Source: Chaetoderma sp. LZ-2023a
Taxonomy: Eukaryota; Mollusca; Caudofoveata; Chaetodermatida; Chaetodermatidae
Assembly: GCA_034401795.1 (NCBI GenBank)
Contig: CM067370.1
Location: 57,519,295 to 57,583,294, forward strand
DNA length: 64,000 bases
Direction of reading: 5' to 3'
Part shown: positions 54,645 to 64,000 of the stretch, piece after piece
Numbering within the stretch: the stretch's first letter is position 1
How the letters are laid out: each line of letters starts with the position of its first letter
Notes under the pieces: generated by a model
What the model saw: only the letters and a program-made list of their open reading frames with translations
Told to the model about the DNA's origin: nothing
Databases searched by the model: none
Program-made: the position numbers and the translations under genes

Positions 54645-55185
54645 TTTCTTGCTGTTGTTGTTGTTGTTGTGTTGAGTAAATCCCGTCCATCAGACAGTCT
54701 GCTCTAAAGTGACCCGCCTTCTGAATTTGATTCCTAATCCTATATATTCAGTTTAATAGATTCCGAGATCTGTAGATCAGCAATAGCAAAATAATAAAAA
54801 TAAATGTACTGTGGCGTGAATGTTGTCAAACATATATATATTTATCTAAAATGTGCAGCGAAAAATAGAAAAAATTTGTTTGTATAAATGTTAATCAGAG
54901 TACTGTTAAATATTTTCATTAATAGTCCCTTGTCTTGCGTTCATTAGTGCACTGTTAATGTTTATATTGTTAGTACGGCACTGTTACTTTAGCTTAAGGG
55001 CTTGTTTGAACGAATCCTGTTTGTTTCGCCCCAATTCCCTTTCCCACACCGAGTCCTTTCGCACCTTCGCCTTTTCTCCCATAATTCCGATCACCATGGA
55101 TCGTGTCACACCATTTGAACTCATCAGTATTTTTGGAAGCCGTTGTTGCTTCAGTACATAACATAACTCTCTAGACAATCTCTCA
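54645..55185 (-). promoter_or_regulatory. Presumed PEX16 promoter/5' UTR interval
   Basis: The interval lies directly upstream of the PEX16 start. It holds a (GTT)n run at 54651-54673 and ordinary AT-rich sequence. I see no TATA box, CpG-rich core or other diagnostic element. The promoter role is inferred from position only. The + strand open frame at 54958-55161 has no recognisable content. Confidence 0.3.
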
Positions 55186-56538
55186 AGCCTAAATAGCTTC
55201 TGGAATGTAGCTTCATGAGTAATAAGCTTACTGGTATCAAGGATGATTATTTCTTCTATGACTGTAGGCTCCAGGACAAAGTTGCAAGCTTAAGTGTAAT
55301 GGATCTACACCATGTAAATGTCTTAGACCATGTACCTGTCAGACATACAATAAAATGCCCCCTGGAAAACGTCGCTGATGCTGATATAACAATAAAAGCA
55401 AAAAACAGAGACCAATCCAGGCAATGGGATATTGTATAAGAAACAGTGAAAGTAAAATGGGAAAAGGTTGACCTGCAGGTCTATCAACAGAGAATACAAG
55501 AGTCCCTATTGCGACAGAACAATGGGAGCTGTCCAGAAGCAGGCACAGAAACTGCCACCCAGCATCTGGCGGAAACCCTTCATACGGCGGCCCACATCAG
55601 TGGTGGCCATGGATCATGGAAGCGAAGCAGACACACCAGGTTTAGACTGTAGACACCAGAAATTGCTGCTGCAGTGAAGTCTTCTAAAGAGGCATACAAT
55701 AAATGGGACACAGGTAGGTCACCGAATGACCAATTTAATATGGTTTAAAAAAATAAACTCCTCTACAGGAGAAGACTGAAACGAGTCCAAGGCGGTTCAA
55801 ATGCAGTTCAGCAGAATAAGCAGTACAAACAGATCATGGAAGCAGATAGGAATGACAAGAAACTGTTTTTCCACCTTATTAACAAACAACGCAGATCTAC
55901 AGTTACATCAACGAAGGAGCTCATGATAGCTGAACAGAAGCTAATAGAACCAGACCAGATATGTGAGGGCTGGAGAACATACTTTCAGCAGATGGCCATG
56001 CCCAAATAGTGTTCAGAGGTCGATGAGGAATAGACAGAGGATTATACTCGACAATTCCATCACCAAAAGAAAAATGGTAGGAAGCATGTCCACCGAAATT
56101 TCCATGAACGAAGTGAGAGACCTAATCAATACACTCAATAAGAGAAAGGCCTCCATGGGTCTAACAGCTGACCATTTACAACATACGTGGGAAGTAGTTA
56201 TCCCCCACCTCACTGCAATAATGAATCATGTCTTCAGAACAATCTGTATTCCTCATAACATCAAAGAAGGACGAATTACCAATGTCCTGAAGAAAGACAA
56301 ATCTCCAGCAATGCCAGGCTATTATCGGGGCATTAACATTCTAACAGTCAAGGAAACGCTAATTGAGAAGATATGGCTCAACAGGGGCAAGGACACTCTG
56401 AATACGCATCAATCTGAACTGCATCGAAGTTTCAGAGAAGGGAGCTCCTGCATGAATGCATCACTTCTGGTCACAGAAGCGATATTAGAAGCCAAAGATA
56501 AGAAGGAACCGCTCTATATGGTGTCATTAGATGCAGGC

Positions 56539-56756
56539 TTTCAAATGTTGTATTGATACAAGGTCTATTGAACAAAATGTACACAAATATATTTGAATCG
56601 ATGACTGTGGGAGTTGATATCTCAGCCCAACATTTGAAAGCCTGCATCTAATGACACCATCAACTCCTCCAATCTGCATTATTTCAAATGTTGTATTGAT
56701 ACAAGGTCTATTGAACAAAATGTACACAAATATATTTGAATCGATGACTGTGGGAG
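56539..56756 (+). repeat. 75-bp direct duplication with inverted filler in LINE E
   Basis: 56539-56613 and 56682-56756 appear identical (TTTCAAATGTTG to GACTGTGGGAG). The 68 bases between them include the reverse complement of 56519-56551 (CATTTGAAAGCCTGCATC, TAATGACACCAT). Confidence 0.93.
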
Positions 56757-56850
56757 GTGGAAGATGCACAGTTTGGCATGAAGATTGGAGGAGTTGATAT
56801 CTCAGCCCAAGCTTGTGCAGATGAAGTCATATATATATATATATATATAA

Positions 56851-57584
56851 ACTGGGTTTAGGCCTCACTTACCATGCAATCCTGCACCCAGAAGGGTGTA
56901 CATCGTTCGGCTGGCACTGTTCAATATCTACCCTGCCATTGGCCACCCTAGTTATTCCAAGATGAACCAGTCTGTCTTTTGATGGAATTTCTTGCCCAAG
57001 TTGGAAACTGGGGGCATTATCGCCTCTTCTGTTAAATGTGATGCTTGTACATTTGCTTGCATTATGGAGGAACCGTTCCTTACTCGTGTACTGCTTTGCA
57101 ATGTTCAGTAGCACTTGCATGTCTAAAGGTGAGTGGGAAGTGGAAGATGCACAGTTTGGCATGAAGATTGGAGGAGTTGATATCTCAGCCCAAGCTTGTG
57201 CAGATGAAGTCATATATATATATATCTTCATCTGCACAAGCTTGGGCTGAGATATCAACTCCTCCAATCTTCATGCCAAACTGTGCATCTTCCACCTCCC
57301 ACTCACCTTTAGACATGCAAGTGCTACTGAACATTGCAAAGCAGTACACGAGTAAGGAACGGTTCCTCCATAATGCAAGCAAATGTACAAGCATCACATT
57401 TAACAGAAGAGGCGATAATGCCCCCAGTTTCCAACTTGGGCAAGAAATTCCATCAAAAGACAGACTGGTTCATCTTGGAATAACTAGGGTGGCCAATGGC
57501 AGGGTAGATATTGAACAGTGCCAGCCGAACGATGTACACCCTTCTGGGTGCAGGATTGCATGGTAAGTGAGGCCTAAACCCAGT
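56851..57584. repeat. Near-perfect palindrome, arms about 360 bp
   Basis: 56851 (ACTGGGTTTAGGCC) pairs with 57584 (GGCCTAAACCCAGT), centre near 57217 in an AT run. The minus-strand frame 57267-56869 and the + strand frame 57566-57168 encode the same peptide apart from a few residues at the centre. The arms contain LINE E RT sequence. Confidence 0.95.
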
Positions 57585-58344
57585 GGCAACCTATAGGATA
57601 TGGCAAATGTGCATTAGTCCAAGACTGACGTATGGTCTCGAGGCATGCTCCATTAGATGTATTGAAGTCAGTCAGTTGGAAAGAGTACAGCGACAAAAGC
57701 TGAAACAGATCCAATCTTTGGCAGACAGTAGTGCAGATGTCGTGGTCTACTCACGTTTGGGAGCAGATCCTATAGAAGCTGTGATCGAGAAAAAGATTCT
57801 GTCCTTCTACAGAAATATCTGTAGGACCCCAAAACTCTAAAGAGCACCAATTAGCAAGATACCAAAAAGCAGTTAAGGCAATCAGAGCCATTAGCTGGTA
57901 TTCACAGTTGAAGAGAGTCCTGTCAAAGTACTACCTACCTTCAACATGGCAGTTACTAGAGTCCGCTGTGCAAGGAAAACTGGAAAAATACAGTGAAGAA
58001 TGCACTAAAGAAATACTGGACAGAGAAATGGCGTGCAGAGATCCACGTGTACAGCAGTCTCGCTGAAGTTCCTAAATCCTCAGCCAATCCAGCTGGGAAA
58101 GGTTCACCATTTCTGGACCACTGTACATGACAATCCAAGAGAATTAGATAGCTGCAGTGAAGGTCAACTTTCTGACAGGGTCGTACCCGCTTCAAGGTAA
58201 TCAAGCAGATTTAATCCATTTCAGATAGACCCTACATTCCTCTTATGTGGTGATGAAGCAGAAGATCCATGTCACCTGATCGTGAAATGTAAACTGCGGC
58301 AAAACTACATGTCAAGATGAAGTAGAATACTTCAGACAATATAC

Positions 58345-58945
58345 AAGAACGGTGTTACCCACCAGGTACACACGAGGTGGGCATAGAAGCACAAGGCAGG
58401 ATCTGAGACTTCTTGAGGATGGGTCATCTGTGCAGCCACACAAGGTGGGTATTGGCAGCATGGGTCGAGATTGTACACTTCTGGTGAACGGCCTTGCCCA
58501 CCAGGCCCACGCGAGGTGGATACAGAAGCACGAGCCGAGATCGGAGACCTCTCGAAAATGTGTCATCTCTGGCAATGCGAGGCGGGATGGGCAGCATGGG
58601 CCGAGATCAGACACTTCTCAAGAGTGACGTCTGCCCACCTGTCTGCCTCATGCAGCAAGTATAAGCAGAGCAGCATGCATTGAAAAACGAACACCTCGAG
58701 AGCTTGAGTGCCGTCTGCCTGGCCTGAGCGATGATAGTATGGGCAGCAGCATGGCCAGGGATCAGACACTTCTTGAGAGTGGCATCTGCTGGCCATGCTC
58801 AACAAGTATGGGCAGGGCAGCACGGGCCAAGCACTTCTCGTTAGCATGATGGGCATCTGCCCAACCCATGGACGGGTATAGGCAACATGGGCCCAGAGAT
58901 TGAACACTTCTCAAGAGCGGCGTCTGCCACCCGACCATCATGCAT
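58345..58945 (+). repeat. Diverged minisatellite, unit about 65-75 bp
   Basis: About eight to nine units with GGGCAGCATGGGCCGAGATC, AGACACTTCTCAAGAGTG and CATCTGCC(C/A)ACC as landmarks (for example near 58457, 58590, 58739, 58806 and 58880). Open frames through it are repeat products. Confidence 0.8.
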
Positions 58946-61900
58946 GGTGATAGTCAGCATTGTCCTTGAAATGTCAGGTCATTCTATCCTCCCAGGCTGC
59001 CATGGCAGGTGGGCAGCTCGGATGAAATGACAGGTTATTTACTTGGGCCACAGCATTTCCTACACAGAACTACGACATTTCATCACTTCAGCAGCATTCC
59101 ATGTCAGTTCCCTGCAGCTACCATCCACAGTAGGTTATTGTGGCTCACGGGGTAGTGTCTGGCCGTTCCGGTGTATGATGTCGACTCGCCGTGCCGTAAG
59201 TGCATGACGAATGATGACGCTGGTTAGCTTCCGGTCTCGGGTGGTCCCATCCCAAGAGTTTGTGTCACCAGTATGCCTGTCCATAGCAATTTCGTGATCT
59301 ATGGACTTACAAGATTTGATTTTGGTGACCTAATTAAGCTAAGTCTATACAATAATTTTACCGAAACAGACTGTCAAGTATGCTAGATAAAAATGATGAG
59401 CATACGAAAATACAAGACATAGAGACAGCCGGCTGAACTTTTAAACGTGAGGCTCCCGGAGATACCACACAGACTCGTAGGTCCACAGAGGTATCCCCGC
59501 AAGGGAGGCTCCTGTACACGAGACATAACTAATTAATTTAGTATAAGCTATTATACCTCTAAGCTGAAAGGAAAAAAAATTATCTCTGTAGTGACGAAAG
59601 ATCACGTACCTCACGCGGGCACTACTCCTAGTGCAAGTTTGGTTGAGGAGTATTATCCTTGTGTGGACCGTCGTCGCTGAATCCTTGCAAGAGGCAAGTG
59701 CCTTGCGCGGGCCTCTGTCATGGGAAAATGTTGCCACTGCTTAAACCGGGAGAAGAGTAATATTTAACCAAAATACTGAAAAGAAAAAGACCATACCTAA
59801 TGAGATTATGACTATAAGGTTGTGTGCTGTTTTACGTGAAGACGGGATGAACGATTCCCGAAGGATTTCCACATCACCGTCTTATGTAATTATTAGTATG
59901 CTGAATTAGTAGTTGCCGCTTTATTTATGCAGGCCTTCTTCTATGCTTAGCTAGCTTTTATTTTTTAGAGACAAGAACTATTGTTGGCCGCAAATGGCGG
60001 TTGTCTACCTAGCTGTTAGATATGGCTGTCATTAAGAACGGATGCCCTAAGACATCATTACTGAAGACAGCGCTCATGCATGTTACTTAGTAAGATCAAC
60101 GAACTGGATAAGAATCCGTACATCCTGCTCCGTAACCACATACAACATTACAAGACACTGGTTACTTTTTCACAAAAGAATTTTAGGCAACTGATCTATC
60201 GTTATGGTGGGTGTAAGAGAGACGAATACCCACTGTAAATGTCCTTCCCACGAGGGTGTGGCAGATCTGAATATCATGCCCAGACATTCTTATGGGATTC
60301 AGTGGGGATGCGCATCTCGCCCGTCACCAGGTCCTATGGAACTAACCGTTTAACCTGTCGTTAGGTTTAAATACAAGTTGCCCAGCTTTGCACTGTGATG
60401 CGGGAGGATTGTTCAGCAGATAAAAGAAAATAATAATTAAGATATGTTTGCACAGTGCTTTCCTATATTGGCAGAAGTGCTAACTACAAAGTAGCTGAGG
60501 ATACAGAGGGAATGTATGTGATACCACACCTTGGCCATCACCGCTCGGAAACCCCAACAGTTTCCCAGGGTGGGATCAGTCCATGGTGCGGATAGGGACA
60601 TCCAAACAATTAAGAAGCCACAAGGCTTAGTGGAACATGAAGAGAGACAATATCTTAGATATATATGAGGCCCTTTGGGTATTTTGGCCACTTGTACACA
60701 ATCTTGCCGGAGTGCGGGGCTAAATTATCGCAACTACCGGGAGAGACCCATACACTACAGATTTCCTAACGAAGAAATTTCTCTAATCATGTTAAACCTA
60801 TCCTAACGAGCTGAATAGAAAAGGTTTTAATCGGTAGCATGCCGGGCCATACAGAGTTATAGCACGGACAGCGACCTCAGTGAAAAATTGTTGGTGGCGG
60901 GAGAAAGTGCTGCATATATAAGTGTCGCTGTATAATGTTTCCTACGGGCACTGCAGTCCTATATTTTCTACAATTAAACAAACATATGAACTGTATAAAC
61001 TAACCAGAACAATTAAAACAGTGTGAAATGATCAGAATTATATATCTTTAGTACAGGTTAAGGAACCTATTATGGTGCGGTTAGTGAAAACACCTTACAG
61101 AAAATGAGAATAACTATAAACATATACAGAAATTATAACTAGCGGACCTAAGACCGTTACGGTACCTTTTAGTCATCGGGACAGTTTATACGGGTACGAT
61201 GTAATTACGAAAAATACATTTAATGGAATAATTAAAATGTTAAGTATAGTTACTTGAATAATTGGTAGGCATTATTAAGTCTGGGCTATCGTGTTACTGA
61301 AATTGATACGTCACTCTTAGGTTGACTCCAGTTGATACATTCTCAGGAAGCTGGAAGGTTCCCGCAGGCTGGCTCCCGCAAACAGGATTCCCGCAAGCAG
61401 CTCATGATGGGAGCGGATCGAACTCAGGACTGTAATCACAATATAGAATGTCCAACGAGTAGTCAGTAAGAGATACAATAACATTGCTGCTGTGAAGAAA
61501 GTTCCCGTACACCGATGGTATGGATGGAAGTTGACAACAACCCGATCACAAGCGGGGGTTGTTAAATGCAGATGAAGATACAAAACTAAGCTTAACGGTG
61601 CGGGGTACATCAGCCAGCTCTGAAGACGTACCGGGCAAAGTCTACTTGCTGCGGTCGAAAAGTTTAGATGAACCTGCATGACATCAGTGCAGGGACGGTT
61701 AAATAACCACTTTTTGGTGTGGCCGGCAGATCCGGCGAGTCATCCACCAAAGAACATCGCTGCCTCTACATCTGTAGAATCACATTTTCAGGCCGGAAAG
61801 ACCTCACCGCAAGTTCCTGTTCCGAAGTAGCTCTTGATATATTCGTGAACAATAACTAAAAAAGTTCCAAAATGATCCCGCAAGTAACAGGAATTACAAA

Positions 61901-62055
61901 ATTGATTTAGTGCAGTGGGTTGGATTACTGCTACCTACGGGAGACAAACCGACAGAAAGCGAATGATCTGCGTATTGCCGGTCGAGACGATAGTAGCTGG
62001 TACAGGTCCAACCTATTCGGCCCCTGGCCGAGGATGCTCTCGAACTCTGGATCTC
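58946..62055. other. 3.1 kb without recognisable genes
   Basis: Read on both strands; no domain, terminal repeat pair or exon recognised. The word CCCGCAAG/CCGCAA recurs (59493, 61357, 61374, 61389, 61875). The longest frame (61679-61317, minus, 120 codons) lacks recognisable features. If the promoter-like cluster at 62061-62204 is real, this interval would be its minus-strand transcribed region. Confidence 0.45.
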
Positions 62056-62060
62056 GTCTC

Positions 62061-62204
62061 CTTTTATACTACTCGTGACGTCACAGACGCAGGCTCCAAC
62101 CAATCATCAGTCAAGCAACAGCCAATCAGCGCATAGCTAATAATAACGCAGTCCAATGTTCTAGAACATTCTAGAAGTTCTGCGTTCACGTGGTTATGAC
62201 GTCA
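62061..62204 (-). promoter_or_regulatory. Promoter-like cluster: TATA, two CRE, CCAAT boxes, heat-shock element
   Basis: Minus-strand TATAAAAG (complement of 62061-62068); TGACGTCA at 62076-62083 and 62197-62204; CCAAT at about 62099, 62122 and 62153. A run of alternating TTC/GAA units spaced by two bases at 62159-62180 (TTCTAGAACATTCTAGAA) is a four-unit heat-shock-factor site. CACGTG lies at 62188-62193. The TATA box is on the downstream side of the others for minus-strand transcription. No recognisable product follows, so it may belong to a retroelement or an unrecognised transcript. Confidence 0.45.
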
Positions 62205-62296
62205 CGGCAATAGTTTGAAGATAATCAAAAGGGATTTTCCGTGGATAACTCAGCCATTTCTCAACCGATTTTGAAATGGTTTACAGATTTGGAAAG

Positions 62297-62337
62297 CCCG
62301 TCGAATTCTGGTCTTTATTAATGCCAGATTCGGCGGG
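62297..62337. repeat. Imperfect hairpin
   Basis: CCCGTCGAATTCTGG pairs with CCAGATTCGGCGGG around a 12-base loop, with one or two mismatches. It lies in AT-rich sequence between the promoter-like cluster and the gene below. Confidence 0.7.
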
Positions 62338-62632
62338 AATATGTAATTAAAAAGGATTACATGGTACCATCTCGGTACACTAAAAGTGTCATCCCATCCT
62401 GGTCGTAAACTACATGCTCTGTAAAAAAAATAGCATCCAAGCATGCGCATGCGCACTATGCGTTTTAACGAACTTATTCGTTTTTATAACACGATCTCTC
62501 CCATGGGCCCATATACGCTTATGGCTCTACCCAGGGGGGCGTGTTCAGCGAACGAATCCAGGACGGGCGGCACGTTCCCAGCTTGGCTAGCACGGCTGGT
62601 ACCTGCCCGGTCGATCCGTACTACACCATTAC

Positions 62633-64000
62633 TTGTCACCAGATATCTTACCAATCACTGATGGTGGGGCTTTTGTTGTTTCAGCTGCTGATAACTGGGA
62701 TCACAATGAGCATACCATAAATCAAAAAAGAAACACACATGCAATGACCAGTATTCTTGCACAACAACAGACCGATAATGTATTGACAGCAACCCACATA
62801 AAACGTAGTCGATCACTTGATACGTCTGCATTAGTGGGAGATCTGACCAAAGCACTTCACTATAAGAAACTAACTAAATGGCGAGAACCATCATTTACTC
62901 CACCAGTGTCTATAGACGAGATTTCGACACCTGAGACTAAACATGTTCAGATTGCTAAATTAAACGAAACTAACAATCACATTTCCAGAAGCAATGCGTT
63001 TCATGATGAGGACCTTGAAGCAAAACCTATTCCTCCTTGGGGACCCTTTCAGGCTGCTGTAGCTGAAGGTTCTGGTCAGAACATATCTAGAATCGCTTTC
63101 AGCCCCATCATTAGGGCAACCCCAACAGACATGTCTACTGTATTCACAACACTGATGCGGCTGAAGGAAATGGCAAATAGACAAGGTCAAACACACATTC
63201 CAGTTTTCTTCAACATGGGGTTACTGTCAAAGGGCCTAGAAATTACTTGGGAAAGACCAAAAGAGCTGGAGCATGTTATACATTGTTACGGCGGAATGCA
63301 CCTGCTGATGACTGTATTTTTAGCAGTGGGATATCTGCATGGTGACGCTGGTTTGAAACATCTTCTACATGAATCAGGAGATTTTGCCACAGGAACTGTT
63401 AATATGATGCTTTCGGGAAAAGATTTTGACAGGACTATATATGGTCTAAAGTTGATTGATAAAGCTCTACATGCCAGACTGTATTACCACTTTGCACCTT
63501 TGTGTGAACGGTCAGAAAATATGGTGCCAGAAAATGGCTTGATATTGCTCAATAACTTTGAAGCTGCTGTCTATAAGATGAATGCAGTGAATATTGAATA
63601 CTGCCTATCCCAGCTGCAAACTGAAATCTCCAGAAGTCTACAGCCACAGTTAGATCAGCTTTGCAAGGAAGGTCGAAAAATGTCTCCCACTTTTAGATTC
63701 TGAGAAGAATATCTCAGTCGGGTTTCGCGGGCCAATAAAAATGTTTATAAGCTCCATGAGGAATGGTATTTGAGTTCAGCAATCAAGCAAATTGCAGCTA
63801 CTACCGCATTTGTTTGTTGCAAATCACACAAACTATTCCCGTTAACTACCAGTTAACATATTAATTATGAATCATTTACCAGCCAACATTCTGAAAAACT
63901 TTCAGGATGGAAACTTTGTAGCAAAACTTACCTCAGACAGTTTAATTCAGTTTGTTTGGACTACACTATCGAAACAACTGAAAACAAGGCTTTGGAGAAA
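62633..64000 (+). pseudogene. Member of an unnamed multicopy metazoan protein family, broken, runs off the edge
   Basis: A 356-codon frame to a TGA at 63701-63703. It opens with FVVSAADNWDHNEHTINQKR then NTHAM, a D-x-DHN-x-x-T...H-x-M signature. Later come ATPTDMSTVFTTLMRL, IPVFFNMGLLSKGLEITWER, HVIHCYGGMHLLMTVFLAVG, AGLKHLLHESG and LSGKDFDRTIYGLKLIDKAL. Coding similarity continues past the stop (EEYLSR..), where the TGA probably replaces Trp, and after a further shift ends with LDYTIETTENKALEK at the window edge. From memory these blocks recur in large families of uncharacterised proteins in sponges, cnidarians and molluscs, possibly mobile-element derived. The start is arbitrary: the family normally has more N-terminal sequence, not seen upstream. 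Confidence 0.6.

Larger units (their letters stand above)
55190..58330 (+). mobile_element. LINE E, rearranged copy upstream of PEX16
   Basis: The + strand order is as follows. An endonuclease end lies at 55215-55345 (HHVNVLDHVPVRHTI with the DH pair). A linker follows, then RT fingers at 56090-56535 (MNEVRDLINTLNKRKASMGL, YRGINILTVKETLIEKIW, FREGSSCMNASLLVTEAIL, LYMVSLDA). A scrambled palm follows (56536-57250, box reading ACADEV instead of YADD). Next are the thumb at 57310-57580 (LLNIAKQYTSKERFLHNASK, LVHLGITR) and the C-terminal domain at 57583-57840 (MCISPRLTYGLEACSIRCIE). A zinc-knuckle-like end is near 58220-58310 (FLLCGDEAEDPCHLIVKC). Many frameshifts; internal inverted duplications are described separately. 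Same general type as LINE D. Confidence 0.82.

Noticed and set aside
61380-61420. tRNA-like B-box (complement GAGTTCGATCC) and a similar word near 62039
   Set aside because: No A-box at proper distance and no cloverleaf can be drawn, so neither a tRNA nor a SINE head is supported.
1-64000. CRISPR arrays, operons or bacterial-type promoters
   Set aside because: Spliced PEX16, LINEs and DIRS elements show animal nuclear DNA; the tandem repeats lack spacer structure.

Overview
This is a stretch of animal nuclear DNA, most likely from a mollusc or another marine invertebrate. It is AT-rich, with intron-split coding, many microsatellites, DIRS1-like tyrosine-recombinase retrotransposons, LINEs and several families of short inverted-repeat elements. 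The taxon is inferred from repeat style, not proven.

The only confidently host gene is PEX16 (peroxisomal membrane biogenesis protein) on the minus strand. Six exons can be placed with compatible splice phases: exon 1 at 54506-54644, then exons 2-6 at 12637-12749, 11090-11223, 7778-7898, 6683-6779 and 5891-6049. They encode about 254 residues; the C-terminal exons were not found and probably lie left of the window. Intron 1 is 41.8 kb and contains almost all the mobile DNA described here.

Layout: 1-3886 is the 5' part of a decayed DIRS element (DIRS-0). 3.9-5.06 kb is a satellite rich in nuclear-receptor half sites. 5.6-12.75 kb holds PEX16 exons 6-2 with small inverted-repeat elements between them. 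13.3-14.5 kb holds a CA/C-rich microsatellite, a DIRS terminal remnant and a diverged tandem repeat. 14.54-21.48 kb is a near full-length DIRS element (DIRS-1). 21.5-26.75 kb holds three LINE fragments (A, B, C), a dispersed repeat and a MITE. 26.76-42.35 kb is a nested stack: DIRS-3 (34276-40930) sits inside DIRS-4 (31336-34275 plus 40931-42345), whose 3' end lies inside DIRS-2 (26757-31330); DIRS-2 also carries two small non-autonomous insertions. 43.4-51.0 kb is LINE D, split by a 6.36-kb DNA transposon with about 720-bp terminal inverted repeats and a TTCA target duplication; the transposase of that transposon is split by a 1.55-kb hAT-type element with an 8-bp duplication. 52.9-53.8 kb is rich in CCGGAA motifs. 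Beyond PEX16 exon 1 come a rearranged LINE (E, 55.2-58.3 kb) containing a roughly 734-bp palindrome, a minisatellite (58.35-58.95 kb), about 3 kb of unrecognised DNA, a promoter-like cluster at 62.06-62.21 kb, and a broken gene of a multicopy metazoan family running off the right edge.

All mobile-element coding regions seen are broken by frameshifts, stops, deletions or insertions, so none appears autonomous as written. The order of nesting gives a relative insertion history. The strongest candidate for something poorly described is the long-TIR transposon at 44420-50776. Its termini, target duplication and interrupted coding frame can all be read directly, but I cannot place its transposase in a superfamily with confidence.
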